Assembly (NCBI GenBank): GCA_002069965.1
Contig: MWCI01000031.1
Span: 1-36,094 of the forward strand
From: Spirochaetes bacterium ADurb.Bin218
GTDB lineage: Bacteria; Spirochaetota; UBA4802; UBA5550
DNA: 36,094 nucleotides
Direction of reading: 5' to 3'
Shown: positions 13,412-22,085 of the stretch, in pieces
How positions within the stretch are numbered: position 1 is the stretch's first letter
Layout: each line of letters starts with the position of its first letter
Program-made: the position numbers and the translations under genes
Notes under the pieces: generated by a model
The model's database searches: none
What the model was told of the DNA's origin: nothing
Seen by the model: only the letters and a program-made list of their open reading frames with translations

Positions 13412-14185
13412 CTATTTGAATCTCGAAAAATACTCATCAATCTCCGACCTCAATTCTATTCCTACTCTTTCAAAACAATTCAGCAGTTCTAAATAAGTCC
13501 CTTTACCACCAAGAAAGTCCCAAAATTCCTCAGCAACCTTTAATTCATTATCTAAATCAAGCATCCCCTTTAATGTCCATCTTTCATAAGGCTTTGGTTC
13601 GTAAGGATTGTATGGAATAGCTATATATGAGTTAACTTTAGCATCTGGATGTTTAAATAAATAAATTGCTACCCATTCTAACAATGTTCTTTTAAAATCT
13701 TTGAAATTACTAATATTAGGCTTAGCTGTCTTCAAATCAAATAGATGAATACTTTCATCATTACCTTTAACAAACAAATCTACTTTAACTGTCTTTAATT
13801 TATTAATTTTACCTTTGATACATACTTTTCTTATTCTTTCAATTTCATTTATTTTATCTGGATTACCACCTATTGTTAATTCGTTCATAATATGCTGGAT
13901 TTCATTTTGTGCTTGTTCGCTTATTTCATCACCCACCACAAATTGCTTTTGAGCAAAAGGGAATTCCAAACTTGCCAGTGTTTCAGCCACTGGTTCAAAA
14001 ATGGAAGTGCCAAAGGTCGTATTTAAAGAGTGGATAAAAGAAAACAATGCCATTCTATCTTTACCAAGTAAACGATAATGAAATGGCATGTTATTTGTTT
14101 CAGGCTTATATGTTAAAAACTTATTCCTTAGACTTTCTCTGATTGTGTTTTCAATCTTTTCTATTTGTTTTTTTGTAAGTGGCAT
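13412..14185 (-). CDS. TdeIII-family type II restriction endonuclease
   Basis: The 257-aa product resembles the TdeIII (Treponema denticola) endonuclease family. Its N-terminal third contains RNKFLTYKPETNNMPFHYRL and LLGKDRMALFSFIHSLNTTF, which I recognise as family-typical. A PD-(D/E)xK-like core is visible around residues 130-160: VDLFVKGNDESIHLFDLKTAKPN, with Asp before the hydrophobic strand and the D-L-K triad end. TdeIII itself is reported to cut GGNCC. Specificity here is inferred from family only. The gene starts 6 bp after the methyltransferase stop on the same strand, the usual M-then-R order. Its base composition is more AT-rich than the genes beyond the IS copies, consistent with acquisition. 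Confidence 0.78.
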   Translation of the reverse strand: MPLTKKQIEKIENTIRESLRNKFLTYKPETNNMPFHYRLLGKDRMALFSFIHSLNTTFGTSIFEPVAETLASLEFPFAQKQFVVGDEISEQAQNEIQHIMNELTIGGNPDKINEIERIRKVCIKGKINKLKTVKVDLFVKGNDESIHLFDLKTAKPNISNFKDFKRTLLEWVAIYLFKHPDAKVNSYIAIPYNPYEPKPYERWTLKGMLDLDNELKVAEEFWDFLGGKGTYLELLNCFERVGIELRSEIDEYFSRFK

Positions 14186-14191
14186 TTTATT

Positions 14192-15796
14192 TTATTTTTC
14201 CTTCAAATGAAATATTATTTCAGCATAAGGAGTATCTCTATCTTTTTCTACTCTATTAAGTACAGGTCTTTTGAATTGGTTGACAATTTTCATTCCAGCC
14301 AATTCTGCAATTTTAGGATAAAGATTATATTTGTCATTTGCAACTAAAAACACATCATAATTGTTCTGAAGATATTTTTTGCAATTTAAAAGAACTTTGG
14401 CTATTCCTTTTGCATAAGAATTTCTTTGCTCTTCTCCCTGACCTTTATATAAAGGACCTATTTCTAACTCATCTCTTCGCTCAAATCCAAATATTTCATA
14501 AGCATAAGCATGCTGTTCATGATAATCAATGAGCCCAACATAAGGTGGGCTTGAAAATATTCCTCTTATTTTTTCCCTTAATAATATTTCTGCAAAATCT
14601 CTGTTTTTCCTTTTAACTTCTTCATAAATATCTATTGTTCTCGAATCTCCGGTTATACAGAGTTGAAAAGTATTTGTTCTTATTTTCTCAAATTGCTTAA
14701 GTCGATTTAGTGTATCTTTAGTGTAAAATTCCCACCATTTTGTAATAGAAAATATCGGCTTACAAATTTTACCATGCTTTTTGCAATAATATGTAGTAGT
14801 CACAGGTTCTTTTAGGGTAGCTAAATCAGCATGTGTTGTTGCCCTGCAAGAGCGAACTGTTCGACTTAATATAATTGATAACACATTCCTTACATCTGTA
14901 TCTTCAATTAATTCTATTTCTTTAGCTAAAAAATCTATTTCTTTCCTTACTGGTTCTAAAAACCATCTATCCAAAAAAGTTTCATCTTTATCTTGTTTTA
15001 CTTTTATTTGATATTTTTGAATCAGGTCGTCATAAATAGGGATAAACTCTCTTTCTTTCTCTTTAGAGTATTCATACTCATTGATTACTCTTTTGGCAAC
15101 TTTCCTTTTATATTCTGGCGATGGAAAATACTTATTGTTAAATTTTGCCAGTTCTACAAGTAAATGTTTTTCAAAAATAGCATTATTTGGAATCCTCTGA
15201 AATTCCTTTAATTTATAGGTCAATGTACGAATTGTATCTGCAATTGCAATTAAATTATGACTATCGACTTTTACATTTGAAATCAAAGTATTAAAGAAAG
15301 AAATATCTATTCCAATGGCATGCATCCCTAATTCATTTGCCTGAACTAATGTTGTCCCACTTCCACAAAAAGGGTCTAATACTATATCGCCTTGATGAAA
15401 ATAGACCTCCTTTTTAAACTCATCTGTATGGAAATCAAGGAAATACTCTACTAATTGAGGAATAAACTTGCCTTTATAAGGATGCAATCTATGAACATGT
15501 TTTGTTCTTTCTGACTCATTATATTGTATAAATGAGAGATGCCAATTAATATCACCCCCTAATTTTTTCCTCCATTTGTTTTCTTGGGATAAAGAATCAT
15601 AATAATCTTTCAATTCCTCTATATTTACTAGTGGATTCCCGTTATTTCCGTATTTATTAATCCTACCATATTGTATTAAATATGAAATATTTGAAATAGT
15701 AACCTTGCGATTTAGATATTGAGAAGCCCATATGCATGCTTCTTTTAAGCTAAGCAATTTTTTATCTTCGTCTTTAAATAATGTAAGTTGGCTCAT
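14192..15796 (-). CDS. DNA methyltransferase (SPPY type, probable N4-cytosine) with N-terminal DNA-binding-like domain
   Basis: This is a 534-aa modification enzyme. The SAM-binding motif DPFCGSGTT is at residues 141-149, preceded by a motif X-like RLHPYKGKFIPQL (103-115) and followed by GMHAIGIDIS. The catalytic SPPY is at 416-419, typical of N4-cytosine methyltransferases. The 265-residue gap between them would hold target recognition, an order resembling the alpha class. Residues about 15-65 (LSLKEACIWASQYLNRKVTI, YLIQYGRINKYG, NIEELKDYY) look like an excisionase/MerR-type winged helix, an extra domain that may bind DNA or regulate the operon. It protects the site cut by the TdeIII-like enzyme encoded next. 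AAAGGA precedes the ATG by about 11 nt. Confidence 0.85.
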   Translation of the reverse strand: MSQLTLFKDEDKKLLSLKEACIWASQYLNRKVTISNISYLIQYGRINKYGNNGNPLVNIEELKDYYDSLSQENKWRKKLGGDINWHLSFIQYNESERTKHVHRLHPYKGKFIPQLVEYFLDFHTDEFKKEVYFHQGDIVLDPFCGSGTTLVQANELGMHAIGIDISFFNTLISNVKVDSHNLIAIADTIRTLTYKLKEFQRIPNNAIFEKHLLVELAKFNNKYFPSPEYKRKVAKRVINEYEYSKEKEREFIPIYDDLIQKYQIKVKQDKDETFLDRWFLEPVRKEIDFLAKEIELIEDTDVRNVLSIILSRTVRSCRATTHADLATLKEPVTTTYYCKKHGKICKPIFSITKWWEFYTKDTLNRLKQFEKIRTNTFQLCITGDSRTIDIYEEVKRKNRDFAEILLREKIRGIFSSPPYVGLIDYHEQHAYAYEIFGFERRDELEIGPLYKGQGEEQRNSYAKGIAKVLLNCKKYLQNNYDVFLVANDKYNLYPKIAELAGMKIVNQFKRPVLNRVEKDRDTPYAEIIFHLKEK

Positions 15797-15910
15797 TGTT
15801 TAATTTTTTCCTTTTGTTATTAAATTTAATCTTAACCGCCCAATTTACTATGGGTTTGGTGATGCCATATCATTTTAAAAACGCAAGAAAAATTTATTTT
15901 TTATATTTAG

Positions 15911-15935
15911 GGCTTCCTGAAAAAGTCAGGAAGCC
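15911..15935 (-). terminator. Perfect hairpin at the left end of IS copy 2
   Basis: GGCTTCCTGA (15911-15920) and TCAGGAAGCC (15926-15935) form a 10-bp stem with a 5-nt loop. It overlaps both the terminal inverted repeat and the transposase stop codon (TGA, 15928-15926). It may insulate the element from outside transcription. In copy 1 the outer arm is partly lost. Confidence 0.5.
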
Positions 15936-17404
15936 AGCATTTCCTTAAAAATATGCAGTTTAAAAGGTAAAAAATATCGCTTATATAATAAGAACAAAAG
16001 AAGCTTTAATTGCTTCTCTAAATTCATGACCAGTATAATGAGGCTAATTGATGTCTCATTGGTCTCTTTCAACTTCATCATTATCCTGCCTAATCCATAT
16101 CGTCTCTTCCCAGTGCCAAAACTTCCTTCAATGGCATTCCTCTGCGCTCTGTCAGCTTGTTCTTGTTTATCTGAATAGGAATTATCGTTTACCGGACGGC
16201 CTAACCGAGGTCCAGATAGACGTATATTGTGCTCTTTGCAAAATCGTAAGTTTTCACCTGTCCTGTATATTTTATCCGCTAATACCGCCTCAGGATAGTA
16301 TCCCATACGTTGCTTATATCGCTTTATTTGTTCTATCAGGAGTGTCGATTCATTGATATTATCCCATGAAATTGCATCAAGAATATGATATCCATTGATG
16401 CGCGAAAGAAATATCTTTGCCCCAAATTCAACCAATGCCTGTGCTTTCCCTCGAACAATTGGTCGTACATGGGGCTGGCTTATATTTACAATGCGGTCTG
16501 CTATAGAATTCTTATTCTCATCATACATCTGTTTTTGTTGTCGATACACTTCCCCAACAACCAAAAGATTCCTGTATTGCTGACGAGTCAACCCTTCAAG
16601 TACTGCTCCTCTCTGTATCAGTGCTTCAATATGATGAATATCCCTCCGAATATACTGTAATTGCTGCCTCAAAGCCTTCCGTAACCCCTTTTGTGTGTGT
16701 TTCCGACGTTTTATAGCCCTCAGATAATCCCGTCGTGCATTGTGCCTATATGTCCGTGGTTTGGGAATTCTTCCTTTCAACTGCTCATACAGTTTATCAA
16801 TAATCTCCTCACATTTTTCCCGACTCTCATTCAGTACATTAAGATCGGTAGGATAGGTTATGTCTGCAGGTGCTACACTGGCATCTACTATCATAATCCC
16901 TGCGTTATCTTCCCCGCTCTCTGCTTTGGGTGTCCTGTCATCTGATGAACAGAAACTATCGCCATTACCCTTATCATTCTTATTATTCTTATCCCGCTTA
17001 CTCAGCGTTCCATTGACAATGATATCATTGATCTTTGATAAAACTTCTTGCGATAAGCGTTTCCTGTAATGAACCATCATCGATGCATCAAACGGCGCTT
17101 TATCGGTATACTCATTAAGCCCAATAAAATATTGTAGATAGGGATTCTCCCGTATCTGCTCAACTGTTTCTTCGTCGGTAATATTCAATTTCTCCTTGAT
17201 GATGAGTGAATCTAATGCCATGCGAAAGGTCTTGGCTGGCGCTCCCATATCTTTACTGAATAAACACGCATAGTGCGTTTCAAGCTCTTCCCAGGGTATT
17301 ATCTTAGCAAGACGTATCCAGCGATTATCACTCCGAAGCTTACCGCCAAAAGGGATATAAAAGTTTTAAAATTCTAACTGTTCTTTATTCTTTGCTTTAT
17401 ACAT
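15926..17404 (-). pseudogene. IS5-family transposase with nonsense codon 13 (copy 2)
   Basis: From the ATG at 17404 the frame has 493 codons including the final stop. Codon 13 is TAA (17368-17366), where GAA would be expected from copy 1 and from the following NFYIPFGGKLRSDNRWIRLA. An internal ATG at 17248 opens a 440-aa product that lacks 52 residues. The rest is complete: ENPYLQYFIGLNEYTDKAPF (DUF772-type), catalytic Asp in MIVDASVAPADITYP, second Asp in VLADKIYRTGENLRF, and Glu in RNAIEGSFGTGKRRYGLGRI. The last 17 codons (RYFLPFKLHIFKEMLAS) run into the terminal hairpin. Whether the internal start yields an active enzyme is unknown, so I mark it as broken. Confidence 0.85.
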
Positions 17405-17520
17405 GGGTTACCTCGTGCAAGAATTTTGCGACATAATTACCAGTTTCCTTGCACTTTTTCAAGCTGTTTTCTCTTTAAACACTCGAAAATTCAATACTTT
17501 TCACTTTTTCAGTAAGGCCT

Positions 17521-17559
17521 AATTGAAAAGCTGCCCACTTTAGGAGCAGCTTTTCAATT
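17521..17559 (-). terminator. Terminator of the AgcS symporter gene, abutted by the IS
   Basis: AATTGAAAAGCTGC (17521-17534) and GCAGCTTTTCAATT (17546-17559) form a perfect 14-bp stem with an 11-nt loop, 20 nt after the symporter stop. On the minus strand the expected T-run after the stem is missing, because the IS end (AGGCCTTAC) begins at once. The insertion probably removed or displaced the T-tract. Confidence 0.75.
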
Positions 17560-17578
17560 TTAAAATTCCTACAAATTT

Positions 17579-18940
17579 TTACTTTTCATTGTTGTATTTA
17601 GTTTCAAAGAAATGCTCTGTCTCTTCAACTATAACCTTACTGAGTAAAATTAACCCTATAAGGTTTGGAATTGCCATAAGGCCATTCATTGTATCTGCAA
17701 AGTCCCATACAAGGGAAAGCTTAACATAGGCGCCAATTGCAACAAAAAGCACCCATAGATATCTGTATGGCTTAATTACCTTAGCGCCAAGGAGATACTC
17801 CGCGCACTTCTCTCCATAGTAAGCCCATCCAAGAATGGTTGAATAAGCAAAAAGTATTATACCAATTGCAACTATCCATCCACCAAGCTTTCCAAGGCCA
17901 GAGGAAAAGGCAGCAGTTGTAAGTGCAGCGCCAGTAAGTCCAGAACCGGCATTTTGCCACAACCCCGTGATTGCAATAACAAGACCTGTAATTGAGCAGA
18001 CAACTATTGTATCAAGGAATGTTCCTGTCATAGAGACAAGGGCCTGTCTTCCTGGATGATCTGTCTTTGCAGCCGCTGCAGCTATTGGTGCACTTCCAAG
18101 TCCAGCCTCATTGGAAAAAACTCCACGGGCAACTCCGAATCTTATGGCCTGAGCAACTGTTGCACCTGCAAAACCTCCTGCAACAGGTTCATGTCCTGCA
18201 AAGGCAGCTTTAATTATATACATAAAGGCCTCTGGCAGTTGAGATATATTCATTATTATTATTACAAGTCCACCAATTATATAAAATATAGCCATAAATG
18301 GAACAATCATCGCAGAGGCTCTTCCAATGCTTTTTATACCTCCAAGAACAACAAGGGCAGTAAGTGCTGCAAGGACAATTCCAGAGGCAATAACTGGAAC
18401 TCCAAAGGTTGTCTCGATGGCAGCGGCAACTGAATTTGACTGAACCATATTACCTATACCAAAGGCTGCAATTGCACCAAAAAGCGCAAAGAGCATTCCA
18501 AGCCATTTCATCCCAAGGCCTCTTTCCAGAAAATACATTGGACCACCAGCCATCTCTCCCCTTTCATCTGTCACTCTGTATTTTACAGAGAGTATAGCCT
18601 CTGAATATTTTGTTGCCATACCCACAAGAGCCGTAATCCACATCCAGAAAACTGCACCAGGCCCACCAAGTGCTATTGCAGTTGCAACCCCTGCAATATT
18701 CCCTGTTCCTATTGTTGCAGCCAGTGCAGTCATAAGTGCCTGAAAGTGATTGATGTCTCCCTCGGAGGTTTCATCCTGATGCTTTGAAAAGGCAAGTTTA
18801 AGTGCATAAGGTAAAAATCTAAAACTGATAAATTTAAGTCTAATTGTTAAAAAAAGACCTGTGCCCACAAGCAAGATAAGCATGTAGGGACCCCAAACAA
18901 GAGAGTTCACCTCTCCAATGATTTTTGCTAAAGTTTCCAA
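17579..18940 (-). CDS. AgcS-family alanine/glycine:cation symporter
   Basis: The start is set at a TTG (18940) because AAGGAGGG lies 7 nt before it and the product then begins [20 protein letters not shown], as relatives do. An upstream ATG at 18979 would bypass that site. The 453-aa protein has about ten or eleven membrane helices. Family signatures are [20 protein letters not shown] followed by [20 protein letters not shown], and [20 protein letters not shown]. It imports alanine or glycine with Na+ (or H+). The gene is monocistronic and ends in the hairpin next to IS copy 2. Confidence 0.93.
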   Translation of the reverse strand: METLAKIIGEVNSLVWGPYMLILLVGTGLFLTIRLKFISFRFLPYALKLAFSKHQDETSEGDINHFQALMTALAATIGTGNIAGVATAIALGGPGAVFWMWITALVGMATKYSEAILSVKYRVTDERGEMAGGPMYFLERGLGMKWLGMLFALFGAIAAFGIGNMVQSNSVAAAIETTFGVPVIASGIVLAALTALVVLGGIKSIGRASAMIVPFMAIFYIIGGLVIIIMNISQLPEAFMYIIKAAFAGHEPVAGGFAGATVAQAIRFGVARGVFSNEAGLGSAPIAAAAAKTDHPGRQALVSMTGTFLDTIVVCSITGLVIAITGLWQNAGSGLTGAALTTAAFSSGLGKLGGWIVAIGIILFAYSTILGWAYYGEKCAEYLLGAKVIKPYRYLWVLFVAIGAYVKLSLVWDFADTMNGLMAIPNLIGLILLSKVIVEETEHFFETKYNNEK

Positions 18941-19153
18941 AATCAAACCCTCCTTAAATTTAAAACACAGAACCAACAATGTCTCTGTCTATCTGTTTTA
19001 TCTTTTGAAGCTGAATTACTTTTCACGAGCATTAGATAGATGTCAAGAAGATCTCATCACAGGCACCAGAATCCATAGCAAAAAAAACTCTTGACAAAAC
19101 ACTCTTTATAACCATTCTATTTACAATCTAACCTAAAAAAAGGAGTCAACTCT

Positions 19154-19690
19154 ATGAAAAAGTTATTTATATTCATCTTAGCTTTCTCCCTGATCACTGT
19201 TTTTGTAGCAAAAGAAAGTGAAGCTCGTGCTATTGGTATAAAAGCAGGCTATACCATGCCAAAGGATGATCTTAAAGATTTTGATGACACATGGGCCTTT
19301 GGTCTTTATTTTGATATGGGGACATTTCTTATCAACGACTTAGATTTTAGACCAGGTATTGATATGTTCTCCCTCGAAAACCCAGATAATGATGCAAGAG
19401 ATGTTGATGTATGGGGCATACACTTTGATTGGTACTGGCATTTCTTGGGCAAAAGCTCAATTGCTCCTTTCATAGGATTTGGACCTGTGCTAAACTACTA
19501 TGACATGAAAAAGGATGATACTGCAAATGAAGACTCAGATGCAGGCGTTGACCTCTTTCTGGGAGCCGACATTAAAATTGGCGGAACACCTCTTTCTCTT
19601 ATGGTCGAGGGTAGATTTAAATTCCTTGATATTGCAGCAAGAGATGAAACTGCGATGCAATTAAATATTGGTGTTGCCTATAATTTCTAA
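19154..19690 (+). CDS. Small outer-membrane beta-barrel protein
   Basis: The 178-aa precursor has a signal peptide (MKKLFIFILAFSLITVFVAK, likely cleaved near SEARA). The mature domain consists of alternating amphipathic strands (AIGIKAGYTMP, TWAFGLYFDMGTFL, VDVWGIHFDWYWHF, SIAPFIGFGPVLNYY, AGVDLFLGADIKIGG, MQLNIGVAYNF) and ends with Phe, as expected for an eight-stranded barrel inserted by BamA. The function is unknown. It has an AAAAAGGAG site. A TTGACA at 19091-19096 may be its -35 box, but the -10 (TTCTAT, 19115-19120) is weak. A strong terminator follows. Confidence 0.8.
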   Translation: MKKLFIFILAFSLITVFVAKESEARAIGIKAGYTMPKDDLKDFDDTWAFGLYFDMGTFLINDLDFRPGIDMFSLENPDNDARDVDVWGIHFDWYWHFLGKSSIAPFIGFGPVLNYYDMKKDDTANEDSDAGVDLFLGADIKIGGTPLSLMVEGRFKFLDIAARDETAMQLNIGVAYNF

Positions 19691-19704
19691 GAAAAATTAC
19701 CACA

Positions 19705-19741
19705 GCATAAAAAAAGGGGCAGAAGGCCCCTTTTTTTATGC
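19705..19741 (+). terminator. Strong rho-independent terminator after the beta-barrel gene
   Basis: A 16-bp perfect stem (19705-19720 with 19726-19741) has the GC core GGGGC/GCCCC, an A-tract on the 5' arm and a seven-T tract on the 3' arm around a 5-nt loop. It lies 15 nt after the stop and could work in both directions. Confidence 0.92.
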
Positions 19742-19759
19742 TTATACCATTCCTTTCTA

Positions 19760-19787
19760 TTGACATATATTGCAGCCTCATTATTTT
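19760..19787 (+). promoter_or_regulatory. Candidate promoter of ispG
   Basis: TTGACA (19760-19765) and TATTTT (19782-19787) are 16 nt apart, between the preceding terminator and the ispG start at 19817. Its presence argues that the longer open frame beginning with the TTG of this -35 box is not translated. Confidence 0.45.
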
Positions 19788-19816
19788 TATTACAAAGCTT
19801 TGGTGCAGGTAAATTT

Positions 19817-20908
19817 ATGGAAGCAGCAAAAATCAAACGCAGAGAATCAAAAAAAATTCGTGTTGGCAATATATCAATTGGTGGAGATTCACCCATATCT
19901 ATTCAGAGTATGACTAATATCCCAATTGAAGATACAGAGGGAACAATAAAACAAATTACAGAACTTCAGAAGTTGGGAGCTGACATTGTTCGTGTTGCTA
20001 TAAGAAATGAAGAGGGGATTAACTCTCTTAAAAAGATCATAGCCTCTGTTAAAATTCCTCTTGTGGCAGATATTCACTTTGACTACAGGCTTGCTGTTGC
20101 TGCAATCAAGTCTGGCATTTCGAAAGTAAGAATAAACCCCGGAAATATTGGTCAAAGATGGAAAGTGGAAGAGGTAATCCTCGCAGCTCAGGATCACAAT
20201 ATTCCCATAAGAATAGGAGTAAATGGCGGATCCATAAACAGAAAAAAATACAACCACCCATCACCAGAGGCGCTTGTAGACTCTGCTATGGAAAACATTA
20301 AAATCCTTGAGGATTTTGAATACACAAATATTGCTGTGTCTCTTAAGGCCTCAGATCTCTTTACAACCATAGAGGCCAATAAGCTCTTTGCATCAATGCG
20401 CGACTACCCTATTCACATAGGCTTAACAGAGGCAGGATATGGCCTCAACTGCACTGTGCAAAGTTCCATTGCCATAGGTCACCTTCTCTTAAATGGAATA
20501 GGAGATACCATAAGAGTATCCATGACCGGTGATCCAAGAGAGGAGGTTATTGTAGGTAAAAAAATTCTGGAGTCATTGGGGCTTAGATTTTCTCCAATAA
20601 AAATAATCTCCTGCCCAACATGCGGAAGAACAGCTACAGATATAGATCTATTACAGATAGCGAAGACTGCTGAACAACGTCTTATAGAAAATTTTGAAGA
20701 TAGCCTCAAAAAAAACCAAAAGACACTTACTGTGGCGATTATGGGATGTGAGGTAAATGGCCCAGGGGAGGCCAGTGAGGCTGACTTTGGACTTGCAGGA
20801 GGTCAGAGAGGGACCATGCTTCTCTTTGCAAAAGGAGAAAAGAAAAAATTGGTATCCATTGAAAAAGCAGTTGATGAGCTTATTGAAGCGATAGCCAATT
20901 ATATCTAA
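19817..20908 (+). CDS. ispG: 4-hydroxy-3-methylbut-2-en-1-yl diphosphate synthase (MEP pathway)
   Basis: The 363-aa product (start MEAAKIKRRESKKIRVGNIS) is a GcpE/IspG enzyme, which converts methylerythritol cyclodiphosphate to HMBPP with a [4Fe-4S] cluster. The N-terminal TIM barrel shows SIQSMTNIPIEDTEGTI, LGADIVRVAIRNEEG, VADIHFDYRLAVAA and KVRINPGNIG. The C-terminal cluster domain has ISCPTCGRTATDID and MGCEVNGPGEASEADFG, giving the three Cys and one Glu ligands. The length fits the short bacterial form. The ATG was chosen over an upstream TTG because of family length and the promoter overlap. It converges with the M23 peptidase gene, with only 3 bp between the stops. Confidence 0.96.
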   Translation: MEAAKIKRRESKKIRVGNISIGGDSPISIQSMTNIPIEDTEGTIKQITELQKLGADIVRVAIRNEEGINSLKKIIASVKIPLVADIHFDYRLAVAAIKSGISKVRINPGNIGQRWKVEEVILAAQDHNIPIRIGVNGGSINRKKYNHPSPEALVDSAMENIKILEDFEYTNIAVSLKASDLFTTIEANKLFASMRDYPIHIGLTEAGYGLNCTVQSSIAIGHLLLNGIGDTIRVSMTGDPREEVIVGKKILESLGLRFSPIKIISCPTCGRTATDIDLLQIAKTAEQRLIENFEDSLKKNQKTLTVAIMGCEVNGPGEASEADFGLAGGQRGTMLLFAKGEKKKLVSIEKAVDELIEAIANYI

Positions 20909-20911
20909 GCT

Positions 20912-21826
20912 TTACTTTTTTATGAAAATTGCAGGATTTAAGGAATTGCCATTTTTCTTAATTTCAAAATGAAGATGAGGGCCTGTGGATCGTCCTGTAT
21001 TTCCAGAAAAGGCTATTAACTCCCCTGTCTTAACATAATCCCCTAATTTTACCTTGATAGTTGATAGGTGACCATAATAGCTTTGATAGCCAAATTCATG
21101 TTCAATAACTACAAGGTTTCCATAGCCATCCATATATCCACAAAAAACGATCCGTCCGCTCCTTGCAGCATGGACCTTTGTCCCTACAGCGCATCCAAGG
21201 TCAATACCCTTGTGAAATTCCGTTCTTTTTGAATCAAAGGGATCCCTTCTTGAGCCAAAGCCTGATGTTGTCCTTAATTCCTTTAATGGAGACAAAAAGG
21301 CCTTACCGAGAAACAGAGCTCGTTCAATAGCAGATATCTTGCCATTGGGGACAAAAACAAATTTTTTATTCCAAAAATAATCTCCATTTACATGCTTTAT
21401 ATATTTCATATCTATTCCCTCAGTTGCAAGCATATCAATAATGTCTTTTTTCTTTTCAGTTGCAACTATTACACCGCGCATATTGGGAATATAAAGAGTA
21501 GTACCTGCTGTAACCTCAAAGGGAGATGTAAGATTGTTTACACTCATAAGAGTGTCCATGTCCATGGAACACCTTGACAATACCACCCAGAAGTTTTCTC
21601 CCTTTTTGACCTTGTATCTATAAAATTTAAGCTCAGGTAGTTCAGATTCATTTCTTCTGCTTTTTATGGTAAATATGGTCTTTTTGACATCTTCACGGAT
21701 CTCTTTAACCTCCAGATTTACTCTATAGTCCAGGCTTTCCAGGGTTTTAATTGAATCTGCGTATAAATTCAGTGGGGATAACAAAATCCCTACCACAAAA
21801 GCCAATATAAACCTCAATCCCCTCAT
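20912..21826 (-). CDS. LysM and M23-family peptidase (cell-wall hydrolase)
   Basis: This 304-aa secreted protein has a signal peptide (MRGLRFILAFVVGILLSPLN, cleavage near YADS). A LysM domain lies at about 68-115 (YRYKVKKGENFWVVLSRCSM and TAGTTLYIPN). The C-terminal M23 (lysostaphin-type) domain carries FGSRRDPF, the zinc ligand His in EFHKGIDLG with its Asp, and the HLHFE motif in GPHLHFEIKKNG. All metal ligands seem present, so it is probably an active endopeptidase cutting peptidoglycan cross-bridges during growth or division. It is transcribed towards ispG, probably alone. Confidence 0.9.
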   Translation of the reverse strand: MRGLRFILAFVVGILLSPLNLYADSIKTLESLDYRVNLEVKEIREDVKKTIFTIKSRRNESELPELKFYRYKVKKGENFWVVLSRCSMDMDTLMSVNNLTSPFEVTAGTTLYIPNMRGVIVATEKKKDIIDMLATEGIDMKYIKHVNGDYFWNKKFVFVPNGKISAIERALFLGKAFLSPLKELRTTSGFGSRRDPFDSKRTEFHKGIDLGCAVGTKVHAARSGRIVFCGYMDGYGNLVVIEHEFGYQSYYGHLSTIKVKLGDYVKTGELIAFSGNTGRSTGPHLHFEIKKNGNSLNPAIFIKK

Positions 21827-21922
21827 TGCAGATATTATCCTCTAAGTTATATAATCGGCAAAAAAGAAAAATTTTTTATCAAAAAAATTATGTCTCATAA
21901 GCTTAAATTTTGCGATATTTTT

Positions 21923-21949
21923 TTGATTTATAAGGCAATCTTATATAAT
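21923..21949 (+). promoter_or_regulatory. Candidate promoter of the spermidine operon
   Basis: TTGATT (21923-21928) and a perfect TATAAT (21944-21949) are separated by 15 nt, slightly short of optimal. The transcript would carry about 130 nt of leader before speA. Confidence 0.4.
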
Positions 21950-21974
21950 TTTTTATTGTAAAAATAATACTATA

Positions 21975-22024
21975 TTCAAAAAGTGATGAGAATGACCCTC
22001 TTTTTGAAAGAGCAATTACTCTCT
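21975..22024 (+). promoter_or_regulatory. Hairpins in the speA leader
   Basis: TTCAAAAAG (21975-21983) pairs with CTTTTTGAA (22000-22008) around 16 nt. A second small stem, AGAG with CTCT (about 22009-22022), overlaps its right foot, so the two could be alternative structures. I see no match to a known polyamine-responsive element. Confidence 0.35.
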
Positions 22025-22085
22025 CAACCTTTTATTTATTAAATTACTAAACCTAAAGAATTTTATTATTTTAAATAAACAGGTA

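Larger units (their letters stand above)
12177..17519. mobile_element. Composite-like island: two same-orientation IS copies around a restriction-modification pair
   Basis: Two nearly identical IS5-like copies in direct orientation enclose 2.7 kb with two restriction-modification genes of lower GC content than their surroundings. The layout resembles a composite transposon. The right outer end has a TA at 17520-17521. The left outer end is damaged, so target duplication cannot be confirmed. Recombination between the roughly 0.9-kb shared segments would remove the cassette and leave one hybrid IS. Confidence 0.6.
15910..17519 (-). mobile_element. IS5-like element, copy 2 (1610 bp, intact ends)
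   Basis: The ends are GGGCTTCCTGAAAAAGTCA (from 15910) and, on the minus strand from 17519, GGCCTTACTGAAAAAGTGA, which match at 16 of 19 positions. A TA lies outside each end (15908-15909 and 17520-17521), suggesting a TA target duplication. One transposase frame fills the element on the minus strand but carries a nonsense codon. The element lies directly against the symporter gene's terminator. Confidence 0.88.

Noticed and set aside
15797-15909. Remnant of the gene disrupted at 13215 on the far side of the restriction cassette
   Set aside because: No reading frame there continues the IRDEILRQIEQYY segment in a convincing way.
18056-18433. Plus-strand Cys/Ser-rich frame opposite the AgcS gene
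   Set aside because: Its apparent Cys richness is the antisense of Ala/Gly codons in membrane helices. It has no start signal.
19760-19816. N-terminal extension of ispG from a TTG
   Set aside because: That TTG is the first three bases of a TTGACA promoter box. Family members begin near the ATG at 19817.
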